Origin: UBA9926 sp018645765
GTDB lineage: Bacteria; Pseudomonadota; Gammaproteobacteria; Pseudomonadales; Azotimanducaceae
Assembly: GCA_949372755.1 (NCBI GenBank)
Contig: CASIBO010000008.1
Location: 124,001 to 188,000, forward strand
DNA: 64,000 nucleotides
Direction of reading: 5' to 3'
The notes beneath the pieces are model-generated. The model saw only the letters and a program-made list of their open reading frames with translations. It ran no database searches and had not been told where the DNA came from. Positions 1 to 8,756 of the stretch are shown in pieces (position 1 is the first letter of the stretch; each line of letters starts with the position of its first letter). Made by a program: the position numbers and the translations under genes.

Positions 1-1
1 C

Positions 2-2014
2 CAGGTGCTCTCAGAAATGGGTTTGGCGGTCGACGTTCAGCGGCAGTGGAGCTGCTCAACCCGGGCATCCCGCTGCGCGTGGGTCGAAAATTTGATCGCG
101 GAGATTCCCGGATCCGAAACTGGGCCGTATCTTGCGCTCATGGCGCACTACGATTCAGTGCCCGTCGCACCTGGGGCGGGCGATGACGGGGCCGGCGTTG
201 TTGCGGTACTGGAAACCGCAAAACGCCTCATTAATGAGCCCGCTTTGAAGTGGCCGGTTTTGCTCTTGCTGACCGATGCCGAAGAGCTGGGATTACTCGG
301 TGCAGAGGCCTTCTTCGCCAATCATCCCAAGCGAGACCAGATTGGCCTTCTCATTAATATTGAAGGCTCGGGCTCGAGCGGCGTCAGTCAGATCATTCGA
401 ACCCATGGCCCAAACCAACAGTTGATTGACCTTTATGGCAATGCTGAGCGTCCCTCGGGGTTGTCATTGATCAATGAGATTTTCAAACGCATGCCCAACG
501 ATACTGATTTCAGTGTCTCAAAACGGGCGGGGGTCCCGGGCGCGGACTTTGCCTTTGCGGCCGAGCGTAGTCGCTATCATACTCGACTCGATAACCTTGC
601 CTTGCTCGATCTTTCAACCTTGCAACATCATGGCGATAATCTGTGGCCTCTGGCCCGAGATTTAGCCCTCGCGGACCAGCTCACCGCGCCGCGCGCCGTA
701 AGCTATCAAGGCTTTTATGGTTGGTGGCTACATTCGCCCTACTGGGTGAATACCAGTTGTTTCTTAATCGTCTCGCTCCTGATGCTGCTTGCAACCTTCC
801 GACAGGAGCAGCCTCTCAGGCTCATCGCAGCCTCAGGCGCTTTAACGGGTGTTATGGTGCTCTCGCTGGCTATGACCTGGCTGACCTTTTCCGCTTTGTG
901 GTGGGCAAAAGGGGCAACCGTCCATTGGCCAGCCTATGATGCGCCGCTACGATATCTGTTGTTTTGTATGCCGCTGATCGTACTGCTGCAATGCGCCACA
1001 ATTAAGAAGGCTCGCCGCGCGCCGTTATCGCAGCGTGTACTCGCGGCCCTGTGGATCTGGTGGTTAGCGGGGCTGACCTTCCTAATTTGGCTGCCGGACG
1101 CCTTGAATCTCGTGTTGCCGGTGCTAAGTTTCGGTGCATTTTTAGTGTTCTTTGCACGTTGGTTACGGCCTGGCACGGTTTTAATCGCCGCGCTAGGCGT
1201 GTTGTGGCTTGCTGTGCCGGGATCACTGGGCCTTGTTTTACCCATGGAGCAAAGCCAAGGCTATCACTTGATTGTGACGACCCTACCGTTTCTAGGGTTG
1301 TTTTTGGTCCTGCTCGCGCCCTTTGCAGCGGAACGAAGCGTTCGCTTTGCCCGGCTTGTGTTGGTCTACGGGGCCCTAGTGTCGATCGTGCTGGTCCTAG
1401 TGCTACCCCTGCACAGTGCAACGCGCCCGCAACACGTTAATTTTAGACTGGTCGTGGCCCCTGATGGCGCAGCGACCATTGCAACCACGAGTTCTGATCG
1501 ATTAGGCCCCGATTGGTCCTGGGCAGGTCCGTCTGGGATCAGCACGCAATTGCCTTTTGAGCAAGCCTTTTCGCAACGGCAGGTGAGCGTGCCGGCAATG
1601 CCTTCATACCCCCAGCCCTCGGTCACAGCGGTAAAAACGGTTGCGGCAGGGCAAGCAACTTACGTGCTATCCATTGCACTACCAACCAATCCTGACTGGT
1701 TCAGCTTGGTCGTAACCGAGGCCCGCGATGACCTGCAATTTGATTTGGGGGGTGTTCAACGGCCCGTCCTGGCAAACCGGTGGGGATCGCTAAAGGGCCA
1801 AAGAGTGCTCCAAATGAATGGCATTCAAGGTCAACCGGCGATTGAGCTCAAGCTGATTCAATCTGGCAATCAACCGATTGCCGGGTATGTGGTGGCAGGG
1901 CACTATGGCTTGCCAAAGATGCTCAGGGATTGGTCGCAGGGCCGAGGAGAAACAGCCGTTCCAAATCGAACGGGAGACCACACGCTAACCTACGCACCCT
2001 TTAAATTGGAGTAA
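2..2014 (+). CDS. M28-family zinc peptidase with multi-pass membrane tail (5' truncated)
   Basis: The frame is open to the left edge, so the true start lies outside the window; a GTG at 5 is only the first available start. The N-terminal half has M28 aminopeptidase features: an AHYDSVP segment followed by a DDGAG segment (metal-binding His and bridging Asp), then a TDAEELGLLG stretch carrying the catalytic and metal-ligand Glu pair, and a late SRYHTRLDNL His. After about residue 235 come roughly eight hydrophobic helices, then a soluble C-terminal part of about 190 residues. This resembles membrane-anchored M28 peptidases whose catalytic domain faces the periplasm. The substrate is unknown. 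The next gene starts 36 bases downstream on the same strand. Family assignment is firm; the role is not. Confidence 0.85.
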   Translation, partial: QVLSEMGLAVDVQRQWSCSTRASRCAWVENLIAEIPGSETGPYLALMAHYDSVPVAPGAGDDGAGVVAVLETAKRLINEPALKWPVLLLLTDAEELGLLGAEAFFANHPKRDQIGLLINIEGSGSSGVSQIIRTHGPNQQLIDLYGNAERPSGLSLINEIFKRMPNDTDFSVSKRAGVPGADFAFAAERSRYHTRLDNLALLDLSTLQHHGDNLWPLARDLALADQLTAPRAVSYQGFYGWWLHSPYWVNTSCFLIVSLLMLLATFRQEQPLRLIAASGALTGVMVLSLAMTWLTFSALWWAKGATVHWPAYDAPLRYLLFCMPLIVLLQCATIKKARRAPLSQRVLAALWIWWLAGLTFLIWLPDALNLVLPVLSFGAFLVFFARWLRPGTVLIAALGVLWLAVPGSLGLVLPMEQSQGYHLIVTTLPFLGLFLVLLAPFAAERSVRFARLVLVYGALVSIVLVLVLPLHSATRPQHVNFRLVVAPDGAATIATTSSDRLGPDWSWAGPSGISTQLPFEQAFSQRQVSVPAMPSYPQPSVTAVKTVAAGQATYVLSIALPTNPDWFSLVVTEARDDLQFDLGGVQRPVLANRWGSLKGQRVLQMNGIQGQPAIELKLIQSGNQPIAGYVVAGHYGLPKMLRDWSQGRGETAVPNRTGDHTLTYAPFKLE

Positions 2015-2050
2015 AACCCTGTTGACTATTTTGTTCAGGATACCCGTGCT

Positions 2051-4240
2051 ATGAACGCGGTTCTTTTATCGTTGACACGCATCATCTGGAGCCTCTTTTT
2101 GAGCTTGAGCATCAGCGCGCCGTCTTCGGCTGAAGCCCTAGATCGACCCAAGATTGGCCTGGTATTGGCGGGTGGTGGGGCTCGCGGCGCCGCTCATATT
2201 GGCGTTTTAAAGTACCTAGAGGATCATCGTATCCCGGTGGATCTTGTCACGGGTACCAGTATCGGCGCGATTATCGGCGGATTATACGCCTCGGGGTTGT
2301 CTGCGCGGGAAATTGAAACCTTAATGCTTGAGATGGATTGGGAGCAAGCGCTGGTTGATGATGTGCCCAGACAAGATCGTTCCATGCAGCGAAAGTTTCG
2401 AGAAGATCAGTTTTCAATTCCGGGAACGCCTGGTTATCAAGACGGCGCGTTGAAAATACCCAGCGGCGCGATTCAAGGCCAAAACGTTATCTTAGCCCTG
2501 CAAGGCATGACGCAACATGTTGCCCACGTCACCGATTTCGATGCGCTACCAAGGCCTTTTAAGGCGGTCGCCACTGATATTGTGACCGGTGAAATGGTGG
2601 TGCTGGATAAAGGTAATTTAGCCGTCGCGCTCAGGGCCTCTATGGGCGTCCCCGCATTTTTTGCACCGATCGAAGTCGATGGCAGGCTACTCGTTGATGG
2701 CGGCATTACGAATAATCTACCTGTTGAGCTGGCGCAAGCGATGGGTGCTGAGGTACTGATTGTGGTCGACATCACGTCACCGATGCTGCCAAAGGCGGCA
2801 CTGAGTAATTTGCTGACCATCACAGACCAACTCACGAGGCTGCTCGTTGTGAACAATACTCAAGTCCAGAAGTCGCGACTCACTGCAGATGACATCCTGT
2901 TAGTGCCCGACCTGGCGGATTTTTCTGCGGTCGACTTCAGCACCGCGGCGGGTGCGATTAAGGTTGGTGAAGAAACCATCGCAGCAAGGCAGCAGGCACT
3001 TAGGCCTTTCATGCAAAGCCGAAAGGCTTATAAAGCTGTCACAAAACCGATAGCCCCCATGCCAACCATTGCGAGGATAGAGTTGGTGAACGAAACGGCT
3101 CTTGCCAATACAGTATTACGGCAAAGGATCTTTACCAAAGTCGGAGATCGGTTCAATTTGAAACAGGTAGCCCGCGACGTAAACCGCATTCATGGCTTGG
3201 GCCACTTTGAGCTCGTATCGTTTACCCACTCGCAAGAGGCAGATCAAACCGTTTTAGCCATCAGCGCCGATAAAAAGGCCTGGGGGCCCAATTATCTGCA
3301 CTTTGGGTTTAACTTAGAGAGCGAGTTTAAGCACGACTCAAGGGTTTCATTCTTGTTGGGCTATTCTCAGCAGGAAGTCTCTCAATACGGGGCCGAGTGG
3401 CTTACCAGCGCCAGTATTGGCGATGAACCCAGTCTCGAAAGTTCCTTGTATTGGCCCTGGGATCCAGCGGGTAACACGTTTGGTTATTTATCGGGTGGTT
3501 ATTCTGACCGGGCACTTTATGATTATGAAAACGCGCTCAGAACCACGGTCTACGCGTTACGCGGGTTGGAGGTGGCTGCCGGTATCGGCTTTGAACATCA
3601 GGGCCGATGGCGAACCACGATTGGGTTTCGCCGCGCAGAAGGGCGGGCCCATGCCGTGAGCGGCCTTAGCCGACGAAACGCCTTAGGGTTTGATGAGTCA
3701 AGCTTGGAATGGCGTTTTGTCTTTGACACCCGCGATGATATTGATTTCCCAGCCCATGGGGCGATTATCGATGCCAGCTGGTCGCTCTATCATGAGGCCT
3801 TGGGCAGTGAGAACCGGTACGGGCAATGGACACTCCGCGCCGGTCGTTATTTCGAAAAGAATGAGCACAATCTCGGCATCAATTTACATCTTGGTGCGGC
3901 GACGGATACCCCCAGCATTAACTCAGAGTTTCATATTGGCGGCTACGGCCTTCTCACTGGTCTCAGTACCCAAGCCCGGCGCGGAGCTGCCATGGGCGTC
4001 TTATCGGCCATATATTATCAGCGTTATACCGCGCTGCCGGCACTTGATGGCCTAATCGGTGTCACAATGGAATATGGCGGCGCCTGGGATAAAACTGACG
4101 AGGTGTCTGCCGCCGGCGCTCTGGGGTCACTCGGCGCGTTCATTGGTGCTGATACGCCCTTAGGGACCTTACAAATTGGCTTTGCCATCGCAGAGGGTGG
4201 TCATCAGAACTACTATACAAGGCTGGGGAGAGTCTTCTAG
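2051..4240 (+). CDS. Patatin-like phospholipase with C-terminal beta-barrel (PlpD / type Vd autotransporter-like)
   Basis: The protein has 729 residues and an N-terminal signal peptide (about 1-28). The patatin domain spans about 34-320: oxyanion motif GGGARGAAH at 41-49, nucleophile elbow GTSIG at 68-72 (Ser70), and DGG with Asp216 completing the Ser-Asp dyad. A POTRA-like segment (about 335-410) follows, then an aromatic-rich, Gly-rich region ending in Phe that matches an Omp85/surface-antigen beta-barrel. Length and architecture match Pseudomonas PlpD (about 728 residues), a lipase carried through the outer membrane by its own barrel. Expected activity is phospholipase A1/lipase at the outer membrane or surface. 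It sits close behind the M28 gene, so the two could be cotranscribed. Whether the lipase domain is released is not visible in the sequence. Confidence 0.9.
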   Translation: MNAVLLSLTRIIWSLFLSLSISAPSSAEALDRPKIGLVLAGGGARGAAHIGVLKYLEDHRIPVDLVTGTSIGAIIGGLYASGLSAREIETLMLEMDWEQALVDDVPRQDRSMQRKFREDQFSIPGTPGYQDGALKIPSGAIQGQNVILALQGMTQHVAHVTDFDALPRPFKAVATDIVTGEMVVLDKGNLAVALRASMGVPAFFAPIEVDGRLLVDGGITNNLPVELAQAMGAEVLIVVDITSPMLPKAALSNLLTITDQLTRLLVVNNTQVQKSRLTADDILLVPDLADFSAVDFSTAAGAIKVGEETIAARQQALRPFMQSRKAYKAVTKPIAPMPTIARIELVNETALANTVLRQRIFTKVGDRFNLKQVARDVNRIHGLGHFELVSFTHSQEADQTVLAISADKKAWGPNYLHFGFNLESEFKHDSRVSFLLGYSQQEVSQYGAEWLTSASIGDEPSLESSLYWPWDPAGNTFGYLSGGYSDRALYDYENALRTTVYALRGLEVAAGIGFEHQGRWRTTIGFRRAEGRAHAVSGLSRRNALGFDESSLEWRFVFDTRDDIDFPAHGAIIDASWSLYHEALGSENRYGQWTLRAGRYFEKNEHNLGINLHLGAATDTPSINSEFHIGGYGLLTGLSTQARRGAAMGVLSAIYYQRYTALPALDGLIGVTMEYGGAWDKTDEVSAAGALGSLGAFIGADTPLGTLQIGFAIAEGGHQNYYTRLGRVF

Positions 4241-4269
4241 CTGAGCAACCTCGCGCCTTAGCAGGCTGG

Positions 4270-4449
4270 GTGAGCTGTCAAGGCGCTCTGTCTTCCCGCG
4301 ATCAGAAGGCAAGGCTGAAGCAGCAAATCAAAGCGCAACTTGATGTGGGTGTGGCGTCGGAGGACAGGATGTTGTGCGTCGATCATACTCAGCAGTCGCG
4401 CGACGGCAGCGCTTCATTTAAGCCGTTTTGGTATCTGCAAACGAATTAG
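4270..4449 (+). CDS. Possible small ORF (59 aa), uncertain
   Basis: Between the patatin stop and the convergent peroxiredoxin gene there is an open frame from GTG 4270 to TAG 4449. It is hydrophilic, with a charged helical-looking middle (DQKARLKQQIKAQLDVG) and a C-terminal FKPFWYLQTN. The same frame is open upstream into the patatin gene but offers no better start. It overlaps the last 36 bases of the peroxiredoxin on the other strand. I recognise no family, and there is only a weak purine stretch before the GTG. It could be a real small protein, the remnant of a longer gene, or chance. Confidence 0.25.
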   Translation: MSCQGALSSRDQKARLKQQIKAQLDVGVASEDRMLCVDHTQQSRDGSASFKPFWYLQTN

Positions 4450-4947
4450 ATTAGCCACCAAGTCGGTCCCAGCAGACCGCGCCGAGACAGATTTATCGAT
4501 TGAAATAATGATACCCGACGCATCGATATAGAAGGTCCATCGTTTGGCGAACGAGCCTGCCATTAAAACGCCATAGTCCCGCGTCATTTTTTTACCTGGA
4601 TCAGCCAGAATCGGAAAGCTCGCCGCATTCTTGTTTGCAAAGGCCGTGTTATCGGCTAAAGAATCCGTGCTTGCCATGAAATAGGCAACCTCGAAGGCTT
4701 GAATGGCGTCATCACTGTCACGCAGCGACTTACACTCAAGCGTTCAGCCGCCAGTAAAGGCTTTCGGGAAAAATGCAATGACGACCGCTTGTCGACCTTT
4801 AAATTGGCTCAACGTATAAGTCTTGCCGTCCGACGCAGTCAGCGAAAAATCCGGGGCAAGATCCCCAATCTTCAACCCTTGGGCTGCGACTGCGCTGTGT
4901 CCAAGACTGAGAACCAAAAATAGACAGCTAATAAAACACCCTTTCAT
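4414..4947 (-). CDS. Periplasmic selenocysteine peroxiredoxin (AhpC/TSA, BCP-like), in-frame UGA at codon 68
   Basis: The frame runs from ATG 4947 (GGAG seven bases upstream) to TGA 4414 and is interrupted only by TGA at 4744-4746. A signal peptide (about 1-22) suggests a periplasmic location. Before the UGA are the family signatures IGDLAPDFSL and AFFPKAFTGG; after it the protein continues TLECKSLRDS, VAYFMASTD and FPILADPGKKMTRDYGVL. In the family the UGA position is the peroxidatic Cys (FxPKAFTxGC), so selenocysteine (U68) fits, with Cys72 as likely resolving partner (U-T-L-E-C). A stem-loop follows the UGA at SECIS distance. selA and selB lie about 8-11 kb away on the same strand. Standard annotation would give two fragments (4744-4947 and 4414-4677). 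Alternative: a nonsense-mutated Cys peroxiredoxin, less likely because both halves are intact. Expected role: selenium-dependent hydroperoxide reduction in the envelope. Confidence 0.88.
4712..4728 (-). promoter_or_regulatory. Candidate bacterial SECIS hairpin of the selenoperoxiredoxin
   Basis: In the mRNA sense, 15 bases after the UGA, TCGCTG pairs with CAGTGA (six pairs, one G-U) around a five-base loop CGUGA. The loop begins 21 bases after the UGA. Bacterial SECIS elements recognised by SelB are short stem-loops with a loop G/GU roughly 16-37 bases past the UGA, so distance and loop content agree. Pairing was read by eye; no folding energy was computed. Confidence 0.65.
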
Positions 4948-4965
4948 AATCAATCTCCAATAAAC

Positions 4966-5835
4966 CTAAGGCGCCGAACGCGTCGTCAGCATGACCTGAT
5001 CTTCGGCGAATTCATTGACGCGCGAGATCACCGGACTTGCGCCTTGGGCTGAATCAACTGGCCGCGCGATTACTTTAATGCCTCGCGTTTTCTTAGCGAT
5101 ATCTTGTGCTTGCACTTGAAGCACCGGCCCGAGACTCTTCGTGTCGATTTCACCGAGAGGCGCTGTGCTGGCGTACACAGAAACCGTTTCTTGGCCAAAT
5201 GGTGCCTGTACCACCATGTCAAACCGATCAAGACCGCCTGGCACCTCGTAGTTCACCCCACCTTGGAAATAGGCGTCTTGTCGGTAGGGATTGGGTAGCA
5301 ATTGAAGCTTTTCACCACTTGCGTCCTGATAAATGATCCGGCCAAAAAAGGGCTTATTACCGCGTAAATAGACCTTAAACGCTTCATTCTCAACCAACTC
5401 GGCTTTGTTCGTCCAAATCCGAACCGTGAGCGGGGCACTGGGGTCGTTCTGAAATCCACCAGCTTCTGCTATTTTTTTAAGATCCTGCGCAACCGGAATA
5501 ACCTCTGCCTGGATTCTGATGGTGTAACAATCGCTGGACGTTGGATCGTCCCATTGTTGCTCGATAATCGTGAGCACTTGTACTTCTGCCTGGGCGAAGG
5601 CTTTGACAAGGTCACGCTTCAAATTAAAATTTTCCATCTCGGTCGAGCTTTCGATATAGCTTTTTGAGAACTCAACCGCTTGGCGCTTGGCATCCTGAAG
5701 TGCTAACTGTTCAGTCTGCTTTTTAGAGTAGTCGACCCCCATGCAGGAATAGCCCTCTGCCTCGGTGATCGAAGATTGTTGGGCGTTAACCGATAGCGCG
5801 CAAACAGCTAAAACAGCGAGCAGAAAATATTTCAT
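4966..5835 (-). CDS. Exported DUF4384-domain protein with LPP20-like N-terminal part
   Basis: ATG 5835 (GGAA 9 bases upstream) gives a clear signal peptide beginning MKYFLLAVLAVCALSVNA; an ATG at 5850 would add five residues without a ribosome binding site. Residues about 25-130 resemble the LPP20/FlgT-type fold, with conserved QLALQDAKRQAV helix and a YTIRIQAEV strand. Residues about 140-240 carry a DUF4384 pattern (LTVRIWTNKAEL, EAFKVYLRGNKPFFGRIIY). DUF4384 modules are common next to CsgG/GNA1162 and LPP20 proteins. It is the last gene of the minus-strand run from 12347, 18 bases after the preceding stop. Molecular function is unknown; an envelope-associated role is inferred. Confidence 0.7.
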   Translation of the reverse strand: MKYFLLAVLAVCALSVNAQQSSITEAEGYSCMGVDYSKKQTEQLALQDAKRQAVEFSKSYIESSTEMENFNLKRDLVKAFAQAEVQVLTIIEQQWDDPTSSDCYTIRIQAEVIPVAQDLKKIAEAGGFQNDPSAPLTVRIWTNKAELVENEAFKVYLRGNKPFFGRIIYQDASGEKLQLLPNPYRQDAYFQGGVNYEVPGGLDRFDMVVQAPFGQETVSVYASTAPLGEIDTKSLGPVLQVQAQDIAKKTRGIKVIARPVDSAQGASPVISRVNEFAEDQVMLTTRSAP

Positions 5836-5853
5836 GCGATAAGATTCCATCGA

Positions 5854-6831
5854 TTAAAGAACAATGATAACGCCCGCATCCTGCATCACGCCATCTTGGA
5901 TCATTTTTTCCAAGCGACTCGAGCCTTCCGAATTGAGCACTATTTCGGTACGAGTGTCGCCCCAGGTTCGTAACGCCTTCAAAACAACCGGGCGGTCGCC
6001 AACGATCGGGTGTTGCTGGGCCGTTGTAACATCCCGGGTAAACAACGAAACGAGCTGACCTCTATCAGCGAGGGTTTGCTGATCACGCATCTTAGGGTAA
6101 ATCACGCCAGCTCTTAATTTTCGAATTTTCGGCGACATCGAGGGGATAAAATTACTCCCGCGCGCATCGATAACAAGCCCTGTTGGCAGGCCGGGCACCG
6201 CTTTCGGCAGTCCTTTTTGGTCGGTCATCAACGCTTCCAAAGCATCGAGCCGGCGGGTTAGTGCCTCAAGGGCTGTCTCGACACCAGACGGGTTCGCATG
6301 AGCGGAACTGGCAACCGCGCCCAGCACATAATCCAAGGTTGCAAACGCCGCCTGTTGGATCGCGGACTTCATCGGGGCAGAGGATTGGTTATTGGGCGCA
6401 AGCACGGCAGCATAAACATCACGCGCAAAGTTTCCAGCAATCGGTGCCGTCAAAGTCACTTCGCAGGACCCATCGGCTTGGGGGCGTCGACTGGTCATCA
6501 CGGCGCCTTTTAAGGTGCCCTCAACGCTCGATTTGATCAAGTCGCTTTCCAACATGAGGTTATCGACGATCGTTATGCCTTCAACGCGAACCCCTTGTAA
6601 GGACTCGAGCAAATTCCTCTGACCATCGACCAAGGCAGCCCGACACGCCATCATTTTGGCAAGGCTCGGCGGCGTTCCAGGTTTGGCCAGCCCAGCGCCC
6701 TCAGCAACGGCTGAGCCATTGGTCCAATTAACCCCGCTGTTCGCCGCGACCCATTCAATGTAATCGTCAGCGCGACTCGCTTCTGCGGTGAAAACCCCAA
6801 AGGCAATAATAATGACTCTTAGATACATCAT
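5854..6831 (-). CDS. Exported LPP20-like protein, function unknown
   Basis: This 325-residue protein has a signal peptide (about 1-21) and then an LPP20-type domain at about 40-140: an AEGAGLAKPG entry, an AKMMACRAALVDGQRNLLE helix (the alanine-rich helix typical of the family) and a CEVTLTAPI strand. The remaining two thirds include a conserved-looking VIDARGSNFIPSMSPKIR stretch followed by a mixed alpha/beta region, similar in layout to proteins annotated only as hypothetical LPP20 family. It lies between the GNA1162-like lipoprotein gene and the DUF4384 gene with gaps of 20 and 18 bases, so cotranscription is very likely. No catalytic motif is visible. A structural partner role in an outer-membrane complex is inference. 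Confidence 0.65.
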   Translation of the reverse strand: MMYLRVIIIAFGVFTAEASRADDYIEWVAANSGVNWTNGSAVAEGAGLAKPGTPPSLAKMMACRAALVDGQRNLLESLQGVRVEGITIVDNLMLESDLIKSSVEGTLKGAVMTSRRPQADGSCEVTLTAPIAGNFARDVYAAVLAPNNQSSAPMKSAIQQAAFATLDYVLGAVASSAHANPSGVETALEALTRRLDALEALMTDQKGLPKAVPGLPTGLVIDARGSNFIPSMSPKIRKLRAGVIYPKMRDQQTLADRGQLVSLFTRDVTTAQQHPIVGDRPVVLKALRTWGDTRTEIVLNSEGSSRLEKMIQDGVMQDAGVIIVL

Positions 6832-6851
6832 ATCGATCTCTTTTTTTCGGT

Positions 6852-8744
6852 TTAGTCTTCCATTGGACCTAAAATCGTCATTGTTGAGGCCGGCGGATCA
6901 AACGTATTACCCGTCACTTTGAGGCTATAACTCGAGCTATTTTGAATATGAAAGGGTTGATTCTCGGTAAACTGATTACCCTGAAGCCTGGGCTGCGCCT
7001 GTTCAGACAATACCATGGCCGAAGCGGAGGCATTTGTGAACTGATTGTTTCGGATCAATGGCTTTGAACTGCCTGACATCATGATGGCATTAAACGCGCC
7101 GTTTATGACGTTGTCCTCAATTACTGGGCTACCCGCCAAAATTTGGAACGGTACATTGACGTGCTGAACGCTCATGCCTGCAACCCGGCTTGGTAACACC
7201 GACTTAAAAATCAAAAACGCTTGGGCCGCAACACCTTGTTGATGCGTAACCGTTATGGGCGCAGCGGTCGTTCCCATTGCTTGAATTTCGCCCAGCACGT
7301 CAATTCGAGCATTCGGCGCGAGTTCGAGTTGAACTCCTGGCTCAATCAACAACACGCCGTCGGTTGCGACGCGCAGAGGGCCAGATAGGGTGAACGGCCC
7401 AAAGGCTTTGCGAAGCCGCATGGCGCCATGGACAACCGATGGTAGGGCCGACTTGAGATCCTCGGCCTGACTAAAGCGCGGATCTGGCGCCGCGATCACT
7501 GTCATGATTTGCGCTGCAGTCTGATTGCCCGCATCATCCTCGAGCATGATCTGAATTTGCGTCGGGGCGAAATCAGGCAATTCACTGAGCGTGAGGGTTT
7601 GATCGATGGGCGCCGCACGCTGCCACGCATCACGCCCCTGAACCTGTACTGAAACCGTTTTTAAATCACCGTCGTAGTCCGCTGACCAGGAGAGTTGCAC
7701 CGCCCCCGGGCGGGAAGTCGTGGTCATGTCAGTTAACGCGGTCGGTGGCGTGTTATCAATCGTCATAAGACCGTACGGTGACACCCAAGAGCTGAACTCG
7801 CCGGCATCGTTCATTAGCCGGCCAATGACGGTTTCGGACTCAATATTAATCGATTGGTCGACGACCCATTGACCCGAATAAGCGCCCGGGCTGACCTCTT
7901 GGAGGTCAATTAACCCAACGCCTTGAATGGCGATGCTGGCATTCAAACCGGCATCGCCTTCGAGGGCAAAGTTTACCGTTGCGCCATAGTTGAGCTTTTG
8001 GCTAGCACCGGAATGGGCAACACTTTGAATAACGGGACGGTCCTTAACCGCTAAACGCTCTGGTGCCGGCATATCTTTGGCGAGCGCGCGGCCCAAGTCA
8101 TCGGCTGCCCGGAACAAATTAATGTCTCCATACAGGTGTTTCGCCGCCGCAAGCGCGTTAACGATGATGCCAACCGGAGAGACTGAGACGCCGCCAGCAT
8201 AGGATCGCTGTACGTTCGATGCCGCCCAAACGATTTCATCTTTTTCGTTTAATAACGTCAAACTGACGCCAACAGAAATTCGAGCCCCAACCCCGGCAAA
8301 GGTCTTCTCGTAATGGGTGACGTCGCCAGTAATCAGACCATCGACCCCGAGAATCGTGCGCAGTTTCGAGAAATCCAGGTCAGCGTCTGTGGCAGGATCA
8401 AGGCCTGCCAAGGCCAGGCGTCGATCCACATCGACCGTATGCATGACGCGATAATTTCGGCTTGAAAAATGATTCGACAAGGTTTGTCGAACCGCGCCAA
8501 TCGCCAAATCGCTGGTTGTTTGATTGCCTAAGGGTAAAACCGCTATCGTTGTGGGCAAGGTTTTTTCATCGACCAGAACTTCTGCCTCGGTCGAATTCGA
8601 GGTGCCAAGTGTCAGAGCAGGGCCCGCTAAAATACCCTCATCGGTCTGCACCGCGCACCCACTCAGGAAGCCCCCGATCGCGAACGCGGCAAGCGCTGAT
8701 CGAATTGTGCAGTCCAAAAAGACTCTGGAACGTTCGGGTGTCAT
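6852..8744 (-). CDS. GNA1162/DUF799-type lipoprotein fused to a right-handed beta-helix domain
   Basis: ATG 8744 is preceded by AGGAG nine bases upstream; TTG 8750 is too close to it. A lipobox FLSGC ends the signal sequence, so the mature protein should be lipidated at Cys (about residue 30). Residues about 60-215 show the GNA1162/DUF799 pattern, related to CsgG: TTIAVLPLGNQTT, YRVMHTVDVDRRLA, ILGVDGLITGDVTHYE. An Ig-like middle follows, then a C-terminal Asn-rich repeat region (about 450-620) with recurrent PVIEDNVI / PLIRNNQF / PRLQGNQF turns, diagnostic of a right-handed parallel beta-helix. It starts 12 bases after the MCE protein stop. The combination suggests an outer-membrane or periplasmic assembly; the substrate is unknown. 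Confidence 0.72.
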   Translation of the reverse strand: MTPERSRVFLDCTIRSALAAFAIGGFLSGCAVQTDEGILAGPALTLGTSNSTEAEVLVDEKTLPTTIAVLPLGNQTTSDLAIGAVRQTLSNHFSSRNYRVMHTVDVDRRLALAGLDPATDADLDFSKLRTILGVDGLITGDVTHYEKTFAGVGARISVGVSLTLLNEKDEIVWAASNVQRSYAGGVSVSPVGIIVNALAAAKHLYGDINLFRAADDLGRALAKDMPAPERLAVKDRPVIQSVAHSGASQKLNYGATVNFALEGDAGLNASIAIQGVGLIDLQEVSPGAYSGQWVVDQSINIESETVIGRLMNDAGEFSSWVSPYGLMTIDNTPPTALTDMTTTSRPGAVQLSWSADYDGDLKTVSVQVQGRDAWQRAAPIDQTLTLSELPDFAPTQIQIMLEDDAGNQTAAQIMTVIAAPDPRFSQAEDLKSALPSVVHGAMRLRKAFGPFTLSGPLRVATDGVLLIEPGVQLELAPNARIDVLGEIQAMGTTAAPITVTHQQGVAAQAFLIFKSVLPSRVAGMSVQHVNVPFQILAGSPVIEDNVINGAFNAIMMSGSSKPLIRNNQFTNASASAMVLSEQAQPRLQGNQFTENQPFHIQNSSSYSLKVTGNTFDPPASTMTILGPMED

Positions 8745-8756
8745 AAGCAACTACTC

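Noticed and set aside
934..1245. Antisense ORFs over the M28 peptidase membrane region
   Set aside because: Arg/Pro/Ser-rich shadows of hydrophobic codons in the real gene; no ribosome binding site or domain.
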